Positions 9,207 through 19,500 of a stretch of DNA of 64,000 nt are shown one piece after another. The notes under the pieces were generated by a model, which worked only from the letters and a program-made list of their open reading frames with translations, made no database searches and was not told where the DNA came from. Position 1 is the first letter of the stretch. The number at the start of each line of letters is the position of its first letter. Origin of the DNA: Saprospiraceae bacterium (GTDB lineage: Bacteria > Bacteroidota > Bacteroidia > Chitinophagales > Saprospiraceae); contig JADKFX010000001.1 in NCBI GenBank assembly GCA_016717265.1, forward strand, positions 2,244,501 through 2,308,500, read 5' to 3'. A program made the translations under genes and the position numbers.

Positions 9207-9704
9207 ATGAGAAGGAAACATTATGTAGGTTTTTTGTTCATTTTTATGTCGGCATGTATTTGGGCTCAAAATACAGCAGACCAATATTTAAAAAATTATG
9301 AAGCCCGCATAAAGCTCGAACGCATAGACGATGTATATATTCCGAAGGATTTAAAGGATGCTATAAAAGAGTTGGATCGATTGACTGATACCAAAACTGC
9401 ATTGGAACTTATTTCTAGTTCAGAAGATACGATCGCCAGTAAACTACATTTTAATCTTGGGAGATGGATGCAAATCCATTGGGGCCTGGAAGAGGGGAGC
9501 AGATTATCATTTTATCTTAAAAATAGAGGTTTGAGCTTTCCGGATGATATGATGGACTTATTAATTAGATGTTGGTATCGTCATTTAAAACAGCTTCCTC
9601 TTGATGACCAACAACTTATAGATCATTATATAAATCAAAGGCAAAAGGAATTTCAATTGCGAAAAGCCAATGATCCCAAGCCTATAATTATTAAAAAATC
9701 TTGA
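9207..9704 (+). CDS. Exported hypothetical protein, possibly DUF6794-like
   Basis: A 165-residue protein. Residues 1-20 are a signal peptide (hydrophobic core VGFLFIFMSACIW, cut near WAQ). The mature part carries the pattern YIPKDLKDAIKELDRL (about 48-63), then a helical stretch with GRWMQIHWGLEEGSRLSFYLKN (shown in two parts, about residues 90-111) and GLSFPDDMMDLLIRCWYRHL. This arrangement reminds me of a Bacteroidota family catalogued as DUF6794, from memory and not checked. A periplasmic location is inferred from the signal. No function is known. The next gene, topA, is 221 bases away with its own promoter, so this is probably a single-gene unit. Confidence 0.7.
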   Translation: MRRKHYVGFLFIFMSACIWAQNTADQYLKNYEARIKLERIDDVYIPKDLKDAIKELDRLTDTKTALELISSSEDTIASKLHFNLGRWMQIHWGLEEGSRLSFYLKNRGLSFPDDMMDLLIRCWYRHLKQLPLDDQQLIDHYINQRQKEFQLRKANDPKPIIIKKS

Positions 9705-9865
9705 TCCTGTTTGCTATTAAATTTTTCATTTTTGAAGTTTAATAGTGGCTTACTTGGCATATTTTTAGTCTTAATTTGTTTCAATCTTAAATATATTATA
9801 ATCCATATGTATTTGTAAATCAGATGGTTATTAGCTATATATGGGGAGTTGACCTAAGTAATTAA

Positions 9866-9895
9866 TTGGTCAATAATCAAAAATCTTTAGCTTTG
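9866..9895 (+). promoter_or_regulatory. Bacteroidota-type promoter for topA
   Basis: A TTG at 9866-9868 and a perfect -7 box TAGCTTTG (consensus TAnnTTTG) at 9888-9895 are separated by 19 bases, the spacing described for the main sigma factor of Bacteroidetes. Transcription would start near 9902, giving a leader of about 24 bases before the topA ATG at 9926. Confidence 0.6.
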
Positions 9896-9925
9896 CCCGG
9901 TTTAAAAGATAAAATTTGGCGCTGA

Positions 9926-12526
9926 ATGGCAAACAAACTTCTAATCGTTGAGTCTCCGGCAAAAGCGAAAACTATAGAGAAATACCTAGGAAAAGACTTC
10001 AAAGTTAAATCTAGTTACGGGCATATAAGAGACCTTGACAAAGGGGCAAAGGGTATTGATATTCAACACAAATTCAAGCCAAGTTATATCGTTTCGCCTG
10101 AAAAAACCAAGGTCGTAAAAGACTTGAAAGATTGGGCTTCTAAGGTAGATGAAGTTTGGTTAGCAACGGATGAGGACCGCGAAGGTGAAGCAATTAGCTG
10201 GCATTTATGTGAAGTTTTAGGTCTTGATCCAAAAATTGTAAAACGGATCGTTTTCCATGAAATTACCAAGACAGCGCTTCAAAAAGCGGTGCAAAATCCT
10301 AGAAATGTAGATTTAAATCTTGTAAATGCACAACAGGCACGACGAGTTTTAGACCGTTTAGTTGGTTTTGAATTATCAGAAATACTTTGGCGTAAAGTCA
10401 AGAATAAATTATCGGCTGGAAGAGTCCAGTCCGTAGCGGTAAAATTAGTGGTAGATCGGGAGCGTGATATCAACGAATTTAAAACGGAAGTTTTTTATAA
10501 GGTGGAAGCCTTATTTTTAAGTGAAGATCCCAAGATTAAATCCATTATTAAAGCAAGCCTAGATCATAAGTTTCAAAAACCGGAAGAAGCAGAACAATTT
10601 TTAAATCAATGTTCCGATTCTAAATTTAAAGTTGAAAATGTTTCGGTAAAACCAACTAAAAGAAATCCTGCACCTCCATTTACAACTTCAACACTACAAC
10701 AAGAAGCTAGTAGAAAATTAGGGTTTGGTGTTAATCGCACAATGAGTAATGCTCAAAAATTGTATGAAGCAGGTTGGATTACTTATATGAGAACAGATTC
10801 TACCAATTTAAGTGAATCTGCAATCTCTGCAATGGCCCAGGAAATTGAAAAGCAATTTGGACAAAAATATGTTCATACTCGACAGTATAAAACGAAGAAT
10901 GCTTCCGCTCAAGAAGCGCATGAAGCGATTCGACCAACCTATATGGATCTTCGAAATGCAGGAGAAGATTCTGATCAACAGCGACTTTATGAATTAATTT
11001 GGAAGCGGGGTATGGCTTCACAAATGGCTGCAGCTGAAATAGAAAAAACAGAAATTGATATTTCAATTTCTAAAGTTCAAAAATATAAATTTATAGCAGT
11101 TGGTGAAGTCTTATTGTTTGATGGTTTTTTGAAACTTTATTTAGAATCTTCAGATGAAGAAGACGAAGATACAAATTCAATTCTTCCGCCATTAAAAGTC
11201 AGTGATTTGTTGAATTATACAAATATCACAGCAACAGAACGTTTTACAAGGCCACCTGCGAGATATACAGAGGCGAGTCTGGTTAAAAAACTAGAAGAAC
11301 TTGGCATTGGCAGACCTTCAACATATGCTCCAACAATTTCCAAAATTATGGAAGAAAATAGAGGTTATGTTGTGAAAGAAAGCAGAAGTGGTACAGAACG
11401 ATCATATCAAGTTCTAAAATTAGAAAAAAGTAAAGTAGTCAGTAAGAGAGAAACCGAAATAACAGGAGCAGGTAAAAATCACTTGTATCCTACAGATATC
11501 GGTATGATAGTTTGCGACTATTTAGCAATGCATTTTCCGGATGTTATAAATTATAGCTTTACCGCAGAAATCGAACAAGAGTTTGATGAAATAGCAGATG
11601 GAAAATTGGATTGGGTAAAAATGATTGATGAATTTTATTGGCCGTTCCATAAGAATGTCGATGTTGTAATGGAACAAGGGGAGCGAGCAAAAGGCAGAAG
11701 AGACCTTGGAGTAGATCCAATTACTGGAAGAAAAGTATTGGTTCAATTAACTCGTTTCGGACCCGTAGTGCAGTTAGGCGACCGGGAGGAGTTACCAGAA
11801 GATGTGAAGCCAATTTTTGCCAATTTACGTCCTGGTCAAAGTATGGAAACAATTTCATATGAAGAAGCTATGGATTTGTTTAAACTACCTAAAGAACTGG
11901 GAAAATTTCAAGAATCCGATGTTATTGTAGGCGCTGGTAGATTTGGACCTTATGTAAAATTTGGCGAACAATTTATTTCGATTCCAAAAGGAAAGGATCC
12001 GCTGGATTTATCTATGGAAGAAGCAATTGAACTGATTCAACAAAAGCAGCAAGAAGATGCTCCAATAGGATATTATAAAGAACTTCCAGTGACCAAAGGA
12101 AAAGGTAGATTTGGTCCGTTTGTAAAATGGAATGGCATGTTTATTAATATACCAAGAAGAATTGATTTTGAAACCATCACCATCGATGAGGCAATTCCAC
12201 TGATGGATGCTAAGGAAAATAAGGAGGCAAACAGATATATATTAAAATTTGAAGCTGAAAAAATTTCAGTTGAAAATGGCAGATGGGGTCCTTATATTAA
12301 ATTTGGTAAGAAGCTTATAAATATTCCAAAAAAAGATGGGCAAAAAATAACTTCAGAAATTGCAGCCACCATGAGTCTTGATGAAGTAAAAGCAATCATT
12401 GAAGAAATCATTCCAAATGCTTTTGCTAAAAAGGTAAGCAAAACTACAAAAGCAACCAATGCTACCAAAACGAGCAAAACGACCAAAACTTCCAGCACTA
12501 AAAAACCAGCGGTTAAGAAAAAGTAA
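9926..12526 (+). CDS. topA: DNA topoisomerase I (type IA)
   Basis: An 866-residue type IA topoisomerase relaxing negative supercoils. The Toprim domain is at the N-terminus (KLLIVESPAKAKTIEKYLG, and ATDEDREGEAISWH with the acidic metal residues). The catalytic tyrosine is Y287 in ITYMRTDSTNLS. The core continues to about residue 590. From about 600 to 830 there are four topoisomerase C-terminal repeats of the GRFGPYVKFG type (TRFGPVVQLGD, GRFGPYVKFGE, GRFGPFVKWNG, GRWGPYIKFGK). I see no four-cysteine zinc ribbons, unlike E. coli TopA. The chain ends in a low-complexity Lys/Thr/Ser tail (about 840-866) likely to bind DNA. A good promoter lies directly upstream, and it is convergent with the next gene. 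Confidence 0.96.
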   Translation: MANKLLIVESPAKAKTIEKYLGKDFKVKSSYGHIRDLDKGAKGIDIQHKFKPSYIVSPEKTKVVKDLKDWASKVDEVWLATDEDREGEAISWHLCEVLGLDPKIVKRIVFHEITKTALQKAVQNPRNVDLNLVNAQQARRVLDRLVGFELSEILWRKVKNKLSAGRVQSVAVKLVVDRERDINEFKTEVFYKVEALFLSEDPKIKSIIKASLDHKFQKPEEAEQFLNQCSDSKFKVENVSVKPTKRNPAPPFTTSTLQQEASRKLGFGVNRTMSNAQKLYEAGWITYMRTDSTNLSESAISAMAQEIEKQFGQKYVHTRQYKTKNASAQEAHEAIRPTYMDLRNAGEDSDQQRLYELIWKRGMASQMAAAEIEKTEIDISISKVQKYKFIAVGEVLLFDGFLKLYLESSDEEDEDTNSILPPLKVSDLLNYTNITATERFTRPPARYTEASLVKKLEELGIGRPSTYAPTISKIMEENRGYVVKESRSGTERSYQVLKLEKSKVVSKRETEITGAGKNHLYPTDIGMIVCDYLAMHFPDVINYSFTAEIEQEFDEIADGKLDWVKMIDEFYWPFHKNVDVVMEQGERAKGRRDLGVDPITGRKVLVQLTRFGPVVQLGDREELPEDVKPIFANLRPGQSMETISYEEAMDLFKLPKELGKFQESDVIVGAGRFGPYVKFGEQFISIPKGKDPLDLSMEEAIELIQQKQQEDAPIGYYKELPVTKGKGRFGPFVKWNGMFINIPRRIDFETITIDEAIPLMDAKENKEANRYILKFEAEKISVENGRWGPYIKFGKKLINIPKKDGQKITSEIAATMSLDEVKAIIEEIIPNAFAKKVSKTTKATNATKTSKTTKTSSTKKPAVKKK

Positions 12527-12562
12527 TTATTTTATGCAGTAAATGGGTAGTTTTATTCAAAA

Positions 12563-13201
12563 CTAAAATTTCATATTTTCACTATCACTCGATCTGATTT
12601 GAAACAGTTTATATAACATGATGCCCATGTTTCTAAAAGCTTTGATTTCATGGATTGGGCATAATTTATTGGATTGATAAATAATAAAATAGTAATTCAT
12701 AGCTTCCATATGGAAAGCATTTTGCCGGGATAATAATTCTAATACCTCTTTAGAAAAATAATATCGGATTACTTCTTCAAATTCACCTTTTAAATGAAAT
12801 TTTTCGGAATATTCAGGAAAATTCGAAAAATCTATATCTTCAAAACCTAAATAAGAAATTAATTTAGTAAAAAAGTCTTCTGGTTTTTGGTAAAATTGAG
12901 GAAGAGAAAGTGTTTTTGAATTTACAAATAATACAGTTTGATTAAAGCGCACACTAGACTTTCCTGTTGAAATCACATATTCAAAATCAAATAAATGATT
13001 TTGCGAATTAAGTTCCGATTCAGAAATTAAGTTTGTAATTTTTTGGGAAGACCCATATTGAAATAATTTAAAATCACTTAATTGTTGAATAATCCCAGTA
13101 TTATAATTCTCCTGGTATGATAAATTCAATTCAGCAGCGATGCGATTCATTTCTTCAGCACGGTTATTAGAATTCCCTAATAGTTTCCGCAAAAAATTCA
13201 T
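12563..13201 (-). CDS. Hypothetical protein in the lpxB operon
   Basis: A 212-residue, apparently soluble protein with no signal peptide or membrane segment. I do not recognise a family. The N-terminal third is polar and helical (AEEMNRIAAELNLSYQEN), the middle is beta-rich (FDFEYVISTGKSSVRFNQTVLFV), and the C-terminal part is helical. The middle resembles the generic strand pattern of small Bacteroidota proteins of unknown role. The ATG is one base after the lpxB stop, so it is the last gene of a tight surE-unknown-lpxB-unknown operon. This suggests cotranscription with lipid A synthesis, but nothing more specific. Confidence 0.75.
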   Translation of the reverse strand: MNFLRKLLGNSNNRAEEMNRIAAELNLSYQENYNTGIIQQLSDFKLFQYGSSQKITNLISESELNSQNHLFDFEYVISTGKSSVRFNQTVLFVNSKTLSLPQFYQKPEDFFTKLISYLGFEDIDFSNFPEYSEKFHLKGEFEEVIRYYFSKEVLELLSRQNAFHMEAMNYYFIIYQSNKLCPIHEIKAFRNMGIMLYKLFQIRSSDSENMKF

Positions 13202-13202
13202 T

Positions 13203-14342
13203 TTAATAATTATTTAATTCTGGTTGATTTAAGTCTTTTAGGATTTCAGCTGCAACTTTTTCGTAGCAATTGTGTCCATCGAGCATTTTTTGTATGGATT
13301 CAAGATTATATTTTATTCGTTTTCTGATTTGTGGATCTTGAAATTTTCTGAATTCGGATTGTATCGCCACTGGCGTACAATCATCCTGAATAAGTTCTTG
13401 AACAATTTTTTTATCTGCTATTAAATTAACTAAACTAATATATTTTACTTTAATCAAACGTTTGGCAATCCAATACGAAATTTGACTTCCTTTATAACAT
13501 ACAAGCTCAGGAACTCCAAATAATGCAGTTTCTAGGGTTGCAGTTCCAGATGTTACCAACGCCAGGTGTGCTTGATATAATAAATTATAAGTGTCATCAT
13601 AAACTATTTGAGCCTTTATACCTGATTTTTGGATATGGTACTCATAAAGCTCTTGATGGTGAATTAAGCCAGCGATCACAATTTGATATTTGCATTCGTT
13701 TTTTATCCCATCAAGATATATTGGCAATAGTTTACTTATTTCTTGCTTTCTACTTCCAGGCAATAATGCTATAATGGATTTGTTTGTTAGTTTATGTACT
13801 TTCCTGAATTCAGGATTAAACTTAAATTGTTTGATGGTTTCTAGCAAAGGATGTCCAAAATAATAGGTATCTATTCCATGTTTTGAAAAAAATAATTTTT
13901 CAAATGGAAGGATTACAAAAAGTTTTTTAACATACTTTTTTAAAATCAGAACCCTTTTTTCTTTCCATGCCCAGGCTTGTGGCGCAATATAATAATAAAC
14001 AGGAATTAAATTTTGGTGCGCCCATTTTGCAATTCGAAGATTAAATCCAGGATAATCTATAAGGATAATGGCATCTGGTTTGAATTCTAATATTGATTTT
14101 TTTGTAATTTTAAATAAATCTAATATCGTAAAGAGATTTTTAAGCACTTCAGTAAAACCCATGAAGTTTGTTTTCTCATATCGGATATCAAGTTGAACCC
14201 CGGCAGATTCCATATTATTTCCTCCCCAACCTCGAACATCAATAGATGGATTGCTTTTTTTTATTTCTTTTATCAACTGTCCTCCATGCAAATCTCCAGA
14301 AGCTTCCCCAGCGATGATATAAATTTTTTTTGCCTGGATCAT
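13203..14342 (-). CDS. lpxB: Lipid-A-disaccharide synthase
   Basis: A 379-residue GT19 glycosyltransferase that joins UDP-2,3-diacylglucosamine and lipid X into the lipid A disaccharide at the inner membrane. Diagnostic stretches are KIYIIAGEASGDLHGGQL at the start, IDYPGFNLRIA (about 110), YYIAPQAWAWKEKR (about 128-141), LLPGSRKQEI (about 195) and VTSGTATLETALFGVP (about 265). The frame can be read 11 codons further upstream (ATG at 14375), but the ATG at 14342 forms an ATGA overlap with the TGA of the preceding gene and begins right before the conserved fold, so I chose it. It belongs to the surE operon. Confidence in the function is high. Confidence 0.94.
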   Translation of the reverse strand: MIQAKKIYIIAGEASGDLHGGQLIKEIKKSNPSIDVRGWGGNNMESAGVQLDIRYEKTNFMGFTEVLKNLFTILDLFKITKKSILEFKPDAIILIDYPGFNLRIAKWAHQNLIPVYYYIAPQAWAWKEKRVLILKKYVKKLFVILPFEKLFFSKHGIDTYYFGHPLLETIKQFKFNPEFRKVHKLTNKSIIALLPGSRKQEISKLLPIYLDGIKNECKYQIVIAGLIHHQELYEYHIQKSGIKAQIVYDDTYNLLYQAHLALVTSGTATLETALFGVPELVCYKGSQISYWIAKRLIKVKYISLVNLIADKKIVQELIQDDCTPVAIQSEFRKFQDPQIRKRIKYNLESIQKMLDGHNCYEKVAAEILKDLNQPELNNY

Positions 14343-14650
14343 CCTAATAAATCGAAACCATAAAAATACATCCACAAGGCTACATAAACTAAAGTTGGAA
14401 ATACGATTCCGCGCATAGCATCCAGCATCTGTTTTTTATTAAATATTTGCAGGGGTATTACATTGCAAATGATGGCAAGTAAAGCGATCGTGCGTTCTCT
14501 AAAATTTTGAGCCATTCCACTAGAATTAAAAATTTCATAGTAATCTAGTTTATCATAGATCATTAAAATAATTCCATAACTCGCGAATGGAACACAAAGA
14601 CCAATTAAAATACCAAACCAAACTTTGTTATACGGACTCGGAATATTCAT
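14339..14650 (-). CDS. Hypothetical small membrane protein upstream of lpxB
   Basis: A 103-residue protein with three likely membrane helices (about residues 11-31, 52-68 and 81-99). It begins MNIPSPYNKVWFG and contains the charged loop MIYDKLDYYEIF. I recognise it as the type of small unknown membrane protein often seen beside lipid genes in Bacteroidota, but have no named family. Its TGA overlaps the lpxB ATG (ATGA), implying translational coupling, and it starts 51 bases after the surE stop. A role in the envelope, perhaps supporting lipid A synthesis, is inference from position only. Confidence 0.75.
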   Translation of the reverse strand: MNIPSPYNKVWFGILIGLCVPFASYGIILMIYDKLDYYEIFNSSGMAQNFRERTIALLAIICNVIPLQIFNKKQMLDAMRGIVFPTLVYVALWMYFYGFDLLG

Positions 14651-14701
14651 ACTTAAGATTTATTTAGAATACAACAAATTTATTCAGGATTAGATAAACA
14701 A

Positions 14702-15469
14702 TTATTTTTCATAAAATTTATTTGATTCAATTGCTTTATATACAGTTAAATCATGTCCAGAAGGGACAACACTAATATAGCCATTTTCTAATGCCCAAAT
14801 ATCAGTTTCTTCAGAAGGATCTGTAGATACAAATTTACCGGTCAGCCAGTAATAAGGTTCATTTCGAGGATCTTTGGCTTCCATAAATTCTTCGTCCCAT
14901 CGCCCTTCAGCTTGTTTACAAACTTTAATTCCTTTGAGTTCTTCTTTTTTAAGTTTCGGAATATTGACGCTCAGTAAATTACAATTATTTATTCCATTTA
15001 CGAGTGCTTTTTCAATGATCTCCTGGATAAATCCTTCTGCAGCTGTAAAATCTGCTTCGAATGAATAGTCTAGTAATGAAAACCCAATGGAAGGAATATT
15101 TTCTAAAGAAGCTTCCATCGCAGCAGACATAGTGCCTGAATAAATGATATTTATAGAAGCATTGGAGCCATGATTTATACCAGATAAACAAATATCAATA
15201 GTTCGGTTTTTTAAAATTACATTTTTTGCAAGTTTTACACAATCTACTGGTGTTCCGGAACATTCATAAGCCTCAATACCTTCTAAAGTATGAATTTTAT
15301 GCAAACGGATAGGCTGATTAATTGTTATTGCATGACCCATTCCAGATTGTGGACTATTCGGAGCAACGACAATGACTTCTCCAAATTGTTTGGCAATATT
15401 TACCAAGGCAATAAGACCTGGTGCAAAAATGCCATCATCATTGGTTACTAATATTAATTTTTTTCGCAT
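14702..15469 (-). CDS. surE: 5'/3'-nucleotidase SurE
   Basis: A 255-residue divalent-metal-dependent survival-protein nucleotidase acting on nucleoside monophosphates in the cytoplasm. The N-terminus KKLILVTNDDGIFAPGL carries the metal-binding aspartate pair. GMGHAITINQPIRL and ECSGTPVDCVKLA and LSGINHGSNASINIIYSG are all family signatures. The frame extends 37 codons upstream to 15580, but that would run into the divergent holA gene and adds no conserved sequence, so the ATG at 15469 is preferred. It is the first gene of the operon leading into lpxB. The pairing of surE with lpxB is known in several Bacteroidota genomes (from memory). Confidence 0.94.
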   Translation of the reverse strand: MRKKLILVTNDDGIFAPGLIALVNIAKQFGEVIVVAPNSPQSGMGHAITINQPIRLHKIHTLEGIEAYECSGTPVDCVKLAKNVILKNRTIDICLSGINHGSNASINIIYSGTMSAAMEASLENIPSIGFSLLDYSFEADFTAAEGFIQEIIEKALVNGINNCNLLSVNIPKLKKEELKGIKVCKQAEGRWDEEFMEAKDPRNEPYYWLTGKFVSTDPSEETDIWALENGYISVVPSGHDLTVYKAIESNKFYEK

Positions 15470-15538
15470 AAATGACTTTAAATTCCGGCTAAAGATAAGG
15501 AACGACTGATTAACTTTACAGCTACTATTCAAGAACTC

Positions 15539-16540
15539 ATGGAATTTAAAGAACTTATTAAGGAAATTTCCAGTGCGCATTGCAAACCCATTTACGTAGT
15601 CAGTTCTGAAGAATTATTTTTTGTAGATAAGTTAATTCAGTTCATTGGTACTCAAATTTTAAGTAAGGAGCAACAAGAATTCAATCAAAGTACATTATAC
15701 GGTAAGGAAACGAGTGTCAATGCCATTATCGACCTAGCTCGGGAGTATCCATTTATGGGAGAAAAACGAGTGATTTTGGTTAAGGAAGCACAAGAAATTA
15801 AAAATTGGGAAGCACTCATTCAATATGCTAAACATCCTTTGAATAGTACACTCTTAGTGGTGTGTTTTTCAAAGAAGCCAGATGGGCGATCTTCTTGGGT
15901 TAAACAATTGAAGGAAAGTGGGTATTATCACGAATGGAAAGGATTGTCCGATTTTCAAATTCCAGCGTTTATTAAAGAATCTGCAAAAGAAATGGAACTG
16001 GTATTAGAGGAAGAAGCTCAACAGTTGCTGTTAGAATATATTGGGAATGATTTAGCGAATATCATAAATGAATTGGAAAAATTGAAATTAATTCGCTCTC
16101 AGAATAAAAAAATAACGAAAGAGGATATTGTTAAATATATAGGAATAAGTAAAGAGTATAATGTATTTGAGCTCCAAAAAGCAATTAGTACAAAAGATCA
16201 TCGCAAAATTTATTGGATTAGTAATAATATGGCACAACATCATAAATCGAATCCACTGATTGCAACAATAGGGGCACTATTTAATCATTTTCATAGAATT
16301 TGGATATGTAAAATTTATCAGAAAATGAATGATGATGACTTAAATAAAATTCTTAAATTAGCTTTTAAGAATTTCATTAAAGAATATCGTGATGCAGCTA
16401 CTTTATATTCACTTGCAAATATAGAATCTGCATTTCAATTACTATCAGATTATGACCTGAAGATTAAGGGGCTTTATAACCGGAGCGCTACTGAAAAGGA
16501 TCTTTATCTTGAATTAGCTTTAAAAATTTGTCAATTATAA
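15539..16540 (+). CDS. holA: DNA polymerase III subunit delta
   Basis: A 333-residue delta subunit of the clamp-loader complex, which opens the sliding clamp during replication. Recognisable features are the N-terminal PIYVVSSEELFFVDKLIQ pattern, the FMGEKRVILVKEAQEIKNW strand-helix, LLEYIGNDLANIINELEKL (about 168-187), and the C-terminal helical collar domain. It does not carry an active ATPase site, as expected for delta. It is divergent from surE across 69 bases. Its stop is 8 bases before the chosen ATG of the alpha-2-macroglobulin gene, so the two may be cotranscribed although their functions are unrelated. Confidence 0.9.
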   Translation: MEFKELIKEISSAHCKPIYVVSSEELFFVDKLIQFIGTQILSKEQQEFNQSTLYGKETSVNAIIDLAREYPFMGEKRVILVKEAQEIKNWEALIQYAKHPLNSTLLVVCFSKKPDGRSSWVKQLKESGYYHEWKGLSDFQIPAFIKESAKEMELVLEEEAQQLLLEYIGNDLANIINELEKLKLIRSQNKKITKEDIVKYIGISKEYNVFELQKAISTKDHRKIYWISNNMAQHHKSNPLIATIGALFNHFHRIWICKIYQKMNDDDLNKILKLAFKNFIKEYRDAATLYSLANIESAFQLLSDYDLKIKGLYNRSATEKDLYLELALKICQL

Positions 16541-16548
16541 ATATAAAA

Positions 16549-19500
16549 ATGATGCATCAAATCAAGCGTTTTTTAGTTTGTTATTTTCTGATTACCTGCA
16601 TGTTCTCCTGTAGCAAACAGAAAGTAAATCTTATGAATGATAATTTTGAAGCTTATAAAGATTATATTAGTGCATATTCTGCAGGAATATTGAAGCGAAA
16701 TGAAGCGGTGCGAATAGAGTTTACAAAGCCTGTAATAACGGCTGATCAAATTAATCTGGAATTAAATTTATCCTCCTACAAGATTTCACCTTCACTGGAA
16801 GGAAAATGTATTTGGAAAAGCGTCAATATTTTGGAATTCTATCCAGACAAACAATCGCTTAGAGAAAATCAAGAATATCAGTTTTCATTAGATATTAAAA
16901 CATTTTTTCCTGAAATCAGTGAATCTTTAAGAACGCTTTCCTTAAATTTTAGCTATTTACCTCTTGAAATTTCAGTAAAATGGCAGTTTCCAAGAATGAT
17001 TTCGGATCAACCCGATAAAATGTACCTTACAGGAATACTCCGGGTGAACGATATTATAGAACCTGGAAAGATTTTAGAATCTTTTGAAATTAAAATGAAG
17101 TCGGGACAAAAAATCATTCCTCATATTGAGGTTTCGGCATCAGATCCATTTCAATATGAGATTCTTATTAAGCCTATTGACAGACAGGCTAATGTAGCAG
17201 ATCAATTGCAAGTTCAGTGGAAACAACATTTTAATGAGGATGCTAAAGTTTTAGACTCGAAATTATTTCAGATTCCAGCATTAAACGAATTTGTTGTGAT
17301 GGGCGTAGATGATGCAGGAATTTCCCAGCATAATATGACCATTTATTTTTCTGATGCATTGCTTGAATCTCAAGATATTCGAGGTCTTGTTGTATTAAAG
17401 GGAGATTCCGTTGCCTTAGAACTCACGAAGGATAAAGATTTAATAAACGTACACATACCAGACAGTTGGGATGCGAAAAAAGCGATTTTGTCTGTAAGTC
17501 ATTTAATCCAATCTAAAGATCCTAATAAAAAACTTATTGCATTTGAGTATCCATTTGTACTTAACCCAAATCCGCCTGAAGTTAGATTTACAAATACGGG
17601 GAGTATTTTGCCTTATTCTAAAAATATTATTTTACCATTTGAAGCAATTAATTTGCATACTATTGAAGTAGAGGTATTTAAAACATTTGCAAATAATGTT
17701 TTATTCAATATGCATCTGGGGTTTAACGACGATTATGATGGTTATAATATGGTACGACTTGGTAGAATTGTAAAGCAAAAAATTATTAAATTAGAGGACT
17801 TGTCTCAAGGTAGCAATGAAAAAGAATGGAAACGATATGGATTAGATTTGAGCGAATTAATAGAAGCAGAAATTGGTGCTTTTTACCAGGTTAGAATTTG
17901 TTTTAAACCGGGCTATAGTAATTATTATTGTGCTGGTGGAAAACCTGAAATGCCGGAAGATTATTATGATGAATATACCGGTGATTCTAAGATAAAATCA
18001 TTTTGGAGAGCTTACGCTTATTATAATTATTCAGAGAATGGAAATAATGACACGCAGGATCCTTGTAATTTGAGTTATTACTATAAAGATCATTTCGCTA
18101 AAACCTCTTTCTTTGCTTCAAATCTTGCAATGATTGCAAAATCATCAGACCATGGTGGGGATTGTTTTGTGGCAGTTTACGACGTTCAAGATGGTTCACC
18201 TGTAAAATCTGCTGAAATTACATATTACGATGCGCAATTACAAATTTTAGCCTTAGAGAAAACAGATGGAAATGGAACTGTGAATATAGTGCTCCCAGTT
18301 AAACCAGCATTTATTGTTGCAAAAAGTGGTAAGCATATTTCGTATTTGAAAATTGAAGAAAATAAATCTTTATCTCAAAGTGAATTTGATATTAGTGGTG
18401 TTAAATTGCAAGAAGGATTAAAAGCTTCTTTATATACGGAACGAGGAGTATGGCGTCCTGGTGACACAATATACTTTAGTGCTATTATTCACCAAATTGA
18501 ACGTCCCATTCCTGCTCAATTTCCAGTTGAATTGACAATTTATAATCCTCAAAATCAAATTATATTTAAGAAACAAAAAGCGGATCATTTAATGGGTTTA
18601 TATGCATTTCAAATACCAACTAAAGAGACGGATTTGACAGGAATTTATAAGGCTCAATTAAAAATAGGACTCTCCGTTTTTGAAAAAAATCTATTGGTTG
18701 AAACCGTAAAGCCGAATCGCTTCAAAGTCGAATGGCCATTTCAAAAAGAATTTGCAATGGAGTCTTTTTCAAGTGGAATTCCATTTTCAGCAAAATGGTT
18801 GCATGGTTCACCTGCAGATGGAAAACAAACCAATATTTCCGTGAAGTATCAAATGGTTACTCCTGATTTTAAAAAGTTTGCTGGATACGTTTTTATCGAT
18901 CCGGAATCTAAATCCGTAACTGGGGAACAAGAAGTTTTTAATGCTAGATTGAATGAAAAAGGAGAAGGCCGTATACTTTTTCCAGGAATAAAAGATGTGG
19001 TCAAATCAGGAAAATTGCGAACCACTTTTATAACCCAAATTCTGGATGATGGTGGTGATCTAACAACAGATTATTTTGAATCCACAGTGTCTCCATTTAA
19101 AGAGTTTGTCGGTGTTAAATTACCAGAAAATCCTTATGGAAGACAAATATCTGTAGGTGTTGATCAGGAAGTTAAAGTGGTGGTTTTGGATGCTGATGGC
19201 AAAGCAATTGCCAACCGGGATGTTTCCATAGAATTGTTCAGAGTGAGTTATGAATGGTGGTATGAATTGCGGAGTGGTCACATGGGAGATTATCAACGCA
19301 ATATACATCAAGAAAGACTTCTGAATCAAACAATTAAATCTGATCAAAATGGAATAGCAACCATGAAAATTAATTTGAAAGAATATGATCGATATTATAT
19401 TAAAGTTACAAATAAGTATAACGGGTATGTCACAGGAGAATATTTTTATACGGGTTGGAATTATAATAGCGATTCGAAAGAATTTGTAAATATACTATCA

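Noticed and set aside
15470..15580. 37-codon N-terminal extension of SurE.
   Set aside because: It overlaps the start of the divergent holA gene, and the conserved SurE sequence starts at the ATG at 15469.
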